From Cristatella mucedo (Eukaryota > Bryozoa > Phylactolaemata > Cristatellidae): a stretch of 64,000 nt of DNA. Below, piece after piece: positions 59,496 through 64,000 of the stretch. Every line of letters begins with the position of its first letter. Positions within the stretch are counted from its first letter, which is position 1. Location: assembly GCA_009760855.2 (NCBI GenBank), contig WPIO01000007.1:12212001-12276000 (forward strand), read 5' to 3'. The position numbers and the translations under genes were made by a program. The notes below the pieces were generated by a model. The model was not told where the DNA came from and made no database searches. It was given only the letters and a program-made list of their open reading frames with translations.

Positions 59496-60202
59496 GTCGT
59501 ACGCTCACAGTCTGCGAGTTGCGTTTTCTCTGTAAAAAAAAGTCACCGTCGCCCGGCTAGCCTAAACGTCGATACATCGACGCGACTAAGCACCGTCGTC
59601 AAAATCGTCGCATTTCTGCCGGCGGGCGCCGTCGAGCACTATCGTGACGGCAGCCGCAGCTCCCGCGGGGACAGCCAGCGCTTCCGTGTCAGCGCTAGCA
59701 GAGGCTTGGCATGCGAGCAGGACGAACAGCGGCCCGCCCCGCAGCCGTTGGGGGAGATTCCACGGCCGTCGTCGGCGTAGGCTTCGAGTCCTCTCGAGCC
59801 GTCCTCTCTGCGAGGCAAGGCTCCACGGCAGAGCAGAGAGCGACAGAAATCGGATCGCCTCGAGCCCGGCGACTGTCCGGCAAACGTCGCAGCCGTCGAG
59901 CCGATCGTCGTAGCCGCAGTGCGCCGTTCGGCCAACGTGGCGTCAACATTGTCGTCGTCGTTCGCCGAGCTTCGCACACCGCCGCCAGACTCGGTCGCGT
60001 CAGCTTCGTCCCGGGAGACAGCTCCGAGAGGCATTCGCCGGCCGCAGGCCCGAGCCGCTTAGCGCCCTCCCTGCCCGAGCGGCAGGCGTCGGGCAAGCGA
60101 GCGAGTGAGCTCGGCGACGCTCGCCGGTCGATCGATGACGTTCTTCCGGTCGTCGTCGGCGGCGGCTGGCGGGAGCTCGAGCGAGTGAGCGCTGGCGAGG
60201 GG

Positions 60203-60411
60203 TCAGCCCGAGTTTTGGATGGCTTTCTGCGCGGATCTGATTTCGCCGTCCAGCTCGAGCAGCTCCCTCTTGAGCCGCTCGTTGACCGCCGCCGCTGCCG
60301 CGTATGACGACGCCGGCGGCGGCGAGCGCTCGCCGCCGGTGGCGTCGACGGCGGATGGATCTGAAGCGAGAGGCCGCAGCATGGACGGACGGCCGAGACG
60401 ACTCGGTGCGC
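60203..60411 (-). CDS. Unrecognised gene, last exon (C-terminal coiled coil)
   Basis: The in-phase reading gives APSRLGRPSMLRPLASDPSA, GGERSPPPASSYAAAAA, then a helix VNERLKRELLELDGEIRSAQ and KAIQNSG, then TGA at 60205-60203. Longer overlapping frames here are Arg-rich shadows of GC-rich DNA. The leucine/charged heptads suggest a short dimerisation helix. Confidence 0.6.
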
Positions 60412-63309
60412 CTGCGCATCAAAGCCCACGGCGAGCGTGCTCGCTCGGCAGCCGTCTTGCTGACCGCCCCGCCCCCCTCCCCCGTCTTGGGTCATAGCCT
60501 AGGGTTCGGGTGCTCGGAGTCACGACATGGGTCGTGGGTGGGTTCGTGGATCCTGCAAGAGGCAATTCTGTGCTGCCTGCTGCGGGCAGCGGGGAGCGGG
60601 ATGAAAGCTGCTTAGACTCTTCCCTGCTCGCTGTAGGAACGAGGCCTCGAATCAACTGCTCGCTGTAGGAACGAGGCCACGAATAAACTGCTCGCTGTAG
60701 GAACGAGGCCACGAATCAGCTGCTCGCTGTAGGAACGAGGCCTCGAATCAGCTGCTCGCTGCGCTGCTTTAAACAAAGTTTGCTGATTCAGTGGTGGCTT
60801 ATTGTATATAAGCTCCTGGTAAATATTCGATTACTTTAATAGTGCTTCCGAAGAGCTGCAACAGTCAATGTCTCCGTTGCTTACACGAAGTTGAGCCTAC
60901 GCCATCTGACGTCACGTGTTCAGGTCCTAACAGCTTCGAGTTTTAAAGGGATCTCTATATGGCTCAATGTATATGCACATTGGCTTCGCCGACTGAGATT
61001 TGTGGGCCTTGAGACTCGCCGAAGCTAGAGTAGCAAGTGTTTCGCTTCGCTGCAGAGCGCCTCAGCCAGATTTCGTTCCGCCGAGCAAGCAAAGCCCGAG
61101 CAAGCAAAGCGTACGTGCCACGCGTGCGCAGGCGCAGTAGCTCACCGGATCTGCTCGGAGCGTATTGCAGGCGGGAGCTTTCGTTGGATGCGAATCCGCT
61201 GCCGAAGTTTTCGAAGTCGGCCCGACTCAAATCGTGATGCCCTCGGCCACGCTCCTCGTCTGCGCCGTAGACCACCCTGCGAGTGAAGTGGCTGCTCGCG
61301 AAGCCGGTCGACGAGAAGAAATATAAATACGCGTGCGGCTGTCTAGACGGCTGGATTTGCGAGGCGAAATTATGCCCCCCCCCATTGAGGCAGTTGTAAA
61401 AGGAGGATTGATCTTACCGTCCTAGGGAGTCAAGAACCTGGGCATGCCATCCACCACCGGAGGCTAAATTCCCCGAAACGCATCCCTTTCTGCTTCGACG
61501 GACGACCTTGGCTGGCACATTAGTAGCAGTAAGCAGCCTGCCTTCGCTCCATATTACGCGAACCTGGCTCGCCAAAGCATGCAGCCATGAGCCGCAGCCT
61601 ACGCTGTCGCCTCTCTACGTTGCCTCAACTTGGAGCGACCTGTCGCCTGCTTCGGCAGCGAGTTGTGGGATCCCTTATGGACCAGCACTTGCTCGTCCCA
61701 AACTAAGAATGAAGACCGCTTCATAAACGACACAAGACTTATTTTTTAAGTCACACGAGAGGCCGGGCACAGCTGCGATATCGAATGACGGACAAGTGGC
61801 CACGCTTAAGAACGAATGCCGAGAGTTCGGTCCTTTTCATCTGGGCGCGAATGAGTCGGCCGTTTTGATCCTGGCCGTAAATGCTGGCACACCGTCCGGT
61901 GCGAGGCTGTCGAGACCCTGGTTCCGGATGGCTGGGCTGCGGCGTTCGAGAAAGGTAGACTGAATGCAAGGACCGCTCCTCGAACCAGGTGCAAATTACC
62001 CAACTGGGACATCCGGCCACGAGGCAAAGCCAAATGTTGCATTGCCAGCGAGAAGCCCGAATTCTACTCGGTAGATTCAAGAGAACTTCGCCACGACGTA
62101 GGACGCAGGTTCGAGTCCCGCGGCAGGCAGTTACTGGCCGCCGCTGCAATCGAAGCGACAGCTGCTAGGACTCGCATGCGATGCGGCTTACAGATCAACT
62201 AATCTTTGCTTCACTTTTTACTTGAAAAAAGAGAGGTCTTTCTCTGGGGGCTTTCTCTGCTCCTTTAAATAGGACGAAATTCTTCGACTGCCTCGCCAAT
62301 ACCGAGTAGATTCACAACGAGCCGAAATTTATTCATGTTTAAGTATGCACGTGTAGCCCAGGGTTCGTATCGGGAGAGAACAGATTTCGACGAGCTTCGT
62401 TTGGGTCCACCGAATGGGCCGCTTACAGTGTCGCCAAGGTCACGAGGACTCGCACCCAATACGTACACCGTTTATAGAGCTGGATTGGTCCAGCGGTTAA
62501 GGCTGCTCGCCCCGACCAAGGTCTGGCTGAGGTCGTGGGCTCGAGCGCCAAGGCATATGTGGAGCGGAGCGCCTGAATAGCGATTGAGTTCTCTTGGGGC
62601 GCTATACAGACGAATTAATTATATTGTAGAGGATGCTATCCTCTGGCTCGCCACAGTTTCCCAGCGGTGGCTGCAGACGTGCCAGGAGGGTGGTGCACCG
62701 CTCATTCCTTGCTCTCTTTGACCCCCGAGCGGCTTAACGGAGATGCCTGGGGCAGCGGCTCCAAGCAGAAATCCACGATGCCGAAAGTTCGGGAGAGGCT
62801 GGACGGGCACGCCGTCGCTAGGTTATTTTTTAGCTCGCACGGCAGCTGAGCGGCTTTTGTCTCTTCTCGCGAATTGCAGCTTCCGAGTAGCTTCCGAGCG
62901 AAGCGACTGCTCGACGGTTTTGATTGGTTACGACTGCACGCACGAGCTCGCCTGTAGCCAACGCACTCGCGTATGCACGCACTCACCTCAGCGGAGGCGA
63001 CCTTTCCTTCGCGGCTGGCACGTGCTTGGCTCTTTGCTGAGCGCCGGGCCGAGCCTGGATGCTGGCGTACGACGATGCCAGGCTCGTGGCCGGAAGCGGC
63101 GGCTTGCCGCTGCCGCTGCCGCCGCTCGTCTGCTGCTGCTGCTGGCCGTCGCTCGGCTGCTGCAGCAGTTTCGGCGAGGGTGGTGTCTGAGAGGGCGTCT
63201 TCGAGGGCGGGGTCAGGTGCACCAGCCGGTACGCTCGCGGTTGCTGACCGTGCCGTTGCCACCGCGGGTCGAAGCTGGGTGGTCCAGCCCGTTGCCCTTG
63301 GCCGATAAA
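60203..63309 (-). CDS. Unrecognised gene, last three coding exons (3' part)
   Basis: Three - strand blocks join in phase into a 220-residue C-terminal piece: 63309-62987 (323 nt), 61276-61146 (131 nt), 60411-60203 (209 nt, stop TGA). The acceptors are cgttttcgtcgttag, cttcactcgcag and ttgatgcgcag; the donors are AG|GTGAGT and CCG|GTGAGC. The protein is Pro/Ser/Gln-rich and probably disordered (TPPSKTPSQTPPSPKLLQQ, a run of five Gln, SLASSYASIQARPG, DFENFGSGFASNESS). It ends in a charged coiled-coil helix (VNERLKRELLELDGEIRSAQ) just before the stop. I do not recognise the family; a cytoskeletal adaptor is a guess from composition only. The 5' part lies beyond this window or in exons I could not see. 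Confidence 0.6.
60505..60585 (+). mobile_element. SINE-1, decayed
   Basis: gtcacgacatgggtcgtggg, ggttcgtggatcctgc as a damaged B box, then gaggcaattctgtgctgcct. Confidence 0.45.
60624..60761. repeat. 32-bp minisatellite, four copies plus partial
   Basis: The unit begins ctgctcgctgtaggaacgag and ends gcc(t/a)cgaatcaa/g. Copies start at 60624, 60656, 60688 and 60720, with a partial fifth. In the last intron of the unrecognised gene. Confidence 0.95.
61146..61276 (-). CDS. Unrecognised gene, exon n-1
   Basis: 131 nt encoding VVYGADEERGRGHHDLSRAD, FENFGSGFASNESSRLQ and YAPSRSG. The acceptor (cttcactcgcag) and donor (CCG|GTGAGC) are good, and the incoming phase matches the preceding exon. Confidence 0.6.
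61277..62080. other. Intron of the unrecognised gene, no feature recognised
   Basis: C run at 61375-61383. No element or coding homology seen. Confidence 0.3.
62088..62165 (+). mobile_element. SINE-1, decayed
   Basis: gcaggttcgagtcccgc (B box) followed by ggcaggcagttactggccgc and ctgcaatcgaagcgacagct. Confidence 0.5.
62475..62625 (+). mobile_element. SINE-2
   Basis: A box tggtccagcggttaaggc, gctcgccccgaccaaggtct, B box gggctcgagcgcc, then tagcgattgagttctcttgg and ggcgctatacagacgaatta. Confidence 0.85.
62987..63309 (-). CDS. Unrecognised gene, exon n-2 (Pro/Gln-rich)
   Basis: The frame opens directly after the acceptor cgttttcgtcgttag (an in-frame TAG lies in the acceptor). It carries PPSFDPRW, RAYRLVHLTPPSKTPSQTPP, LLQQPSDGQQQQQTSGG and AKHVPAAKERSPPLR, ending in phase 2 at CTGAG|GTGAGT. 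An overlapping frame of 186 codons exists on the same strand but lacks splice support. Confidence 0.58.
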
Positions 63310-63354
63310 CTAACGACGAAAACGGAGCGGGCGCGGTCAGCGGAAGAGGGGGAG

Positions 63355-63537
63355 ATGGATCAGCATATCAATCAATCGGATCGCGACCTGTCCACTGGCC
63401 GGTCGCCGTCCGACTTCAGCTCTCAGAGTCGGTCTCGAAAATTGAGCTGGCAGCCATCGATCGTAGCGACGCCAACCGACGATCGGCTACCGGGAGATCT
63501 CGAGAGAGACTCGTCCGACGGCTGCACAGCTTGTTAG
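63355..63537 (+). CDS. Possible first exon of a + strand gene at the window edge
   Basis: The ATG is in good context (gggagATGG) and opens 60 residues: MDQHINQSDRDLSTGRSPSD, FSSQSRSRKLSWQPS, IVATPTDDRLPGDLERD, SSDGCTAC, then TAG. Composition is Ser/Asp-rich with a basophilic kinase-like RSRKLSWQP site. A donor-like GTTAGT at 63533 overlaps the stop, so it could be spliced onward. It is divergent to the - strand gene ending at 60203. No family is recognised and chance coding cannot be excluded. Confidence 0.3.
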   Translation: MDQHINQSDRDLSTGRSPSDFSSQSRSRKLSWQPSIVATPTDDRLPGDLERDSSDGCTAC

Positions 63538-63639
63538 TGCTAGCACAGTTCTGGCTGCTTTTTTGCCTGGTGGCTCCGCTTTGCCTCCGGTCGACCCGAT
63601 CCCGAGGGGGTAAAGTGTGGCTGGCGATCGGATTTCGTG

Positions 63640-63764
<125 letters not shown>

Positions 63765-64000
63765 GGAAGCTAATTAAAAGTTTCTTTCTGCGAGCCCGTA
63801 CGTGGAGGCCCCCTCAGCCTTCCGTGAGCCAGCTGCCTTGCTTAGCTGGAGGACACACGACCGCTTTCACACTGGAAAGCTATCGTAGCCTCGCTTCGGA
63901 TATCAAAGGTTGGCGTGGGTTTAACTCAAGGAGCTTCGCAGAGCCCCTCAATTCACGTTGTTACTTGACAACCATTGGTTGACCGACTCTCGGGACCATA
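63765..64000. other. Window end, no feature recognised
   Basis: Short unique sequence; nothing recognised. Confidence 0.3.

Noticed and set aside
59639-60495. A 266-codon - strand frame and a 198-codon + strand frame
   Set aside because: Low-complexity Arg/Ser/Pro products of GC-rich sequence. The spliced third frame gives a coherent coiled-coil C-terminus instead.
62702-63262. 186-codon - strand frame overlapping the Pro/Gln-rich exon
   Set aside because: It reads through the donor at 62985 and is Ala/Arg-rich; the alternative frame has matched splice phases with the next two exons.

Overview
This is animal nuclear DNA. Two ordinary metazoan genes are split by phased GT..AG introns and embedded in non-LTR retrotransposon debris, tRNA-derived SINEs and very long dinucleotide microsatellites. 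The species cannot be named from the window. The repeat style (CR1/L2-like LINEs with ATT-rich tails, SINEs sharing LINE-like 3' ends) and the divergence of the proteins from vertebrates suggest an invertebrate bilaterian; that is inference.

Layout. (1) 1660-38519, + strand: a GIT-family ArfGAP gene rebuilt as 17 coding exons. All splice phases agree, the total is 2487 nt and the product is 828 residues: ArfGAP zinc finger, ankyrin repeats, Spa2-homology domain, coiled coil, C-terminal paxillin-binding region. Its introns (the first is 8.8 kb) carry most of the mobile DNA. (2) 38520-45263: intergenic, mostly LINE fragments in both orientations. (3) 45264-50030, - strand: a BACURD/KCTD10-KCTD13-TNFAIP1-type BTB adaptor for CUL3, five coding exons, 906 nt, 301 residues. 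(4) 50031-57960: mostly LINE-B, including the best-preserved reverse transcriptase copy (51124-52590) and the longest copy (about 54290-57575). (5) 57960-64000: GC-richer DNA with the last three exons of an unrecognised - strand gene (63309-60203), a 32-bp minisatellite, and a possible + strand first exon near 63355.

Three LINE groups recur. LINE-A ends in a protein with a PRLWNSLPQFLRN-like C-terminus. LINE-B has a SARNLGV motif and an ACGTTTAAAAAG-type end. LINE-C is older and mostly non-coding. SINE-1 carries a GGTTCGAATCC B box. SINE-2 has a tRNA-like head and a LINE-like tail. Two SINE-1 copies sit inside LINEs, giving a relative insertion order.

Functionally, GIT proteins inactivate ARF6 and scaffold PIX/PAK/paxillin at adhesions and synapses, and BACURD adaptors direct CUL3 to RhoA. 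Both therefore touch cytoskeletal GTPase control, but nothing here shows co-regulation. I found no clearly novel biological system. The most testable oddities are complementary GA/CT tracts bracketing GIT exon 8, a LINE tail supplying the upstream side of the exon 9 acceptor, and the unrecognised - strand gene.
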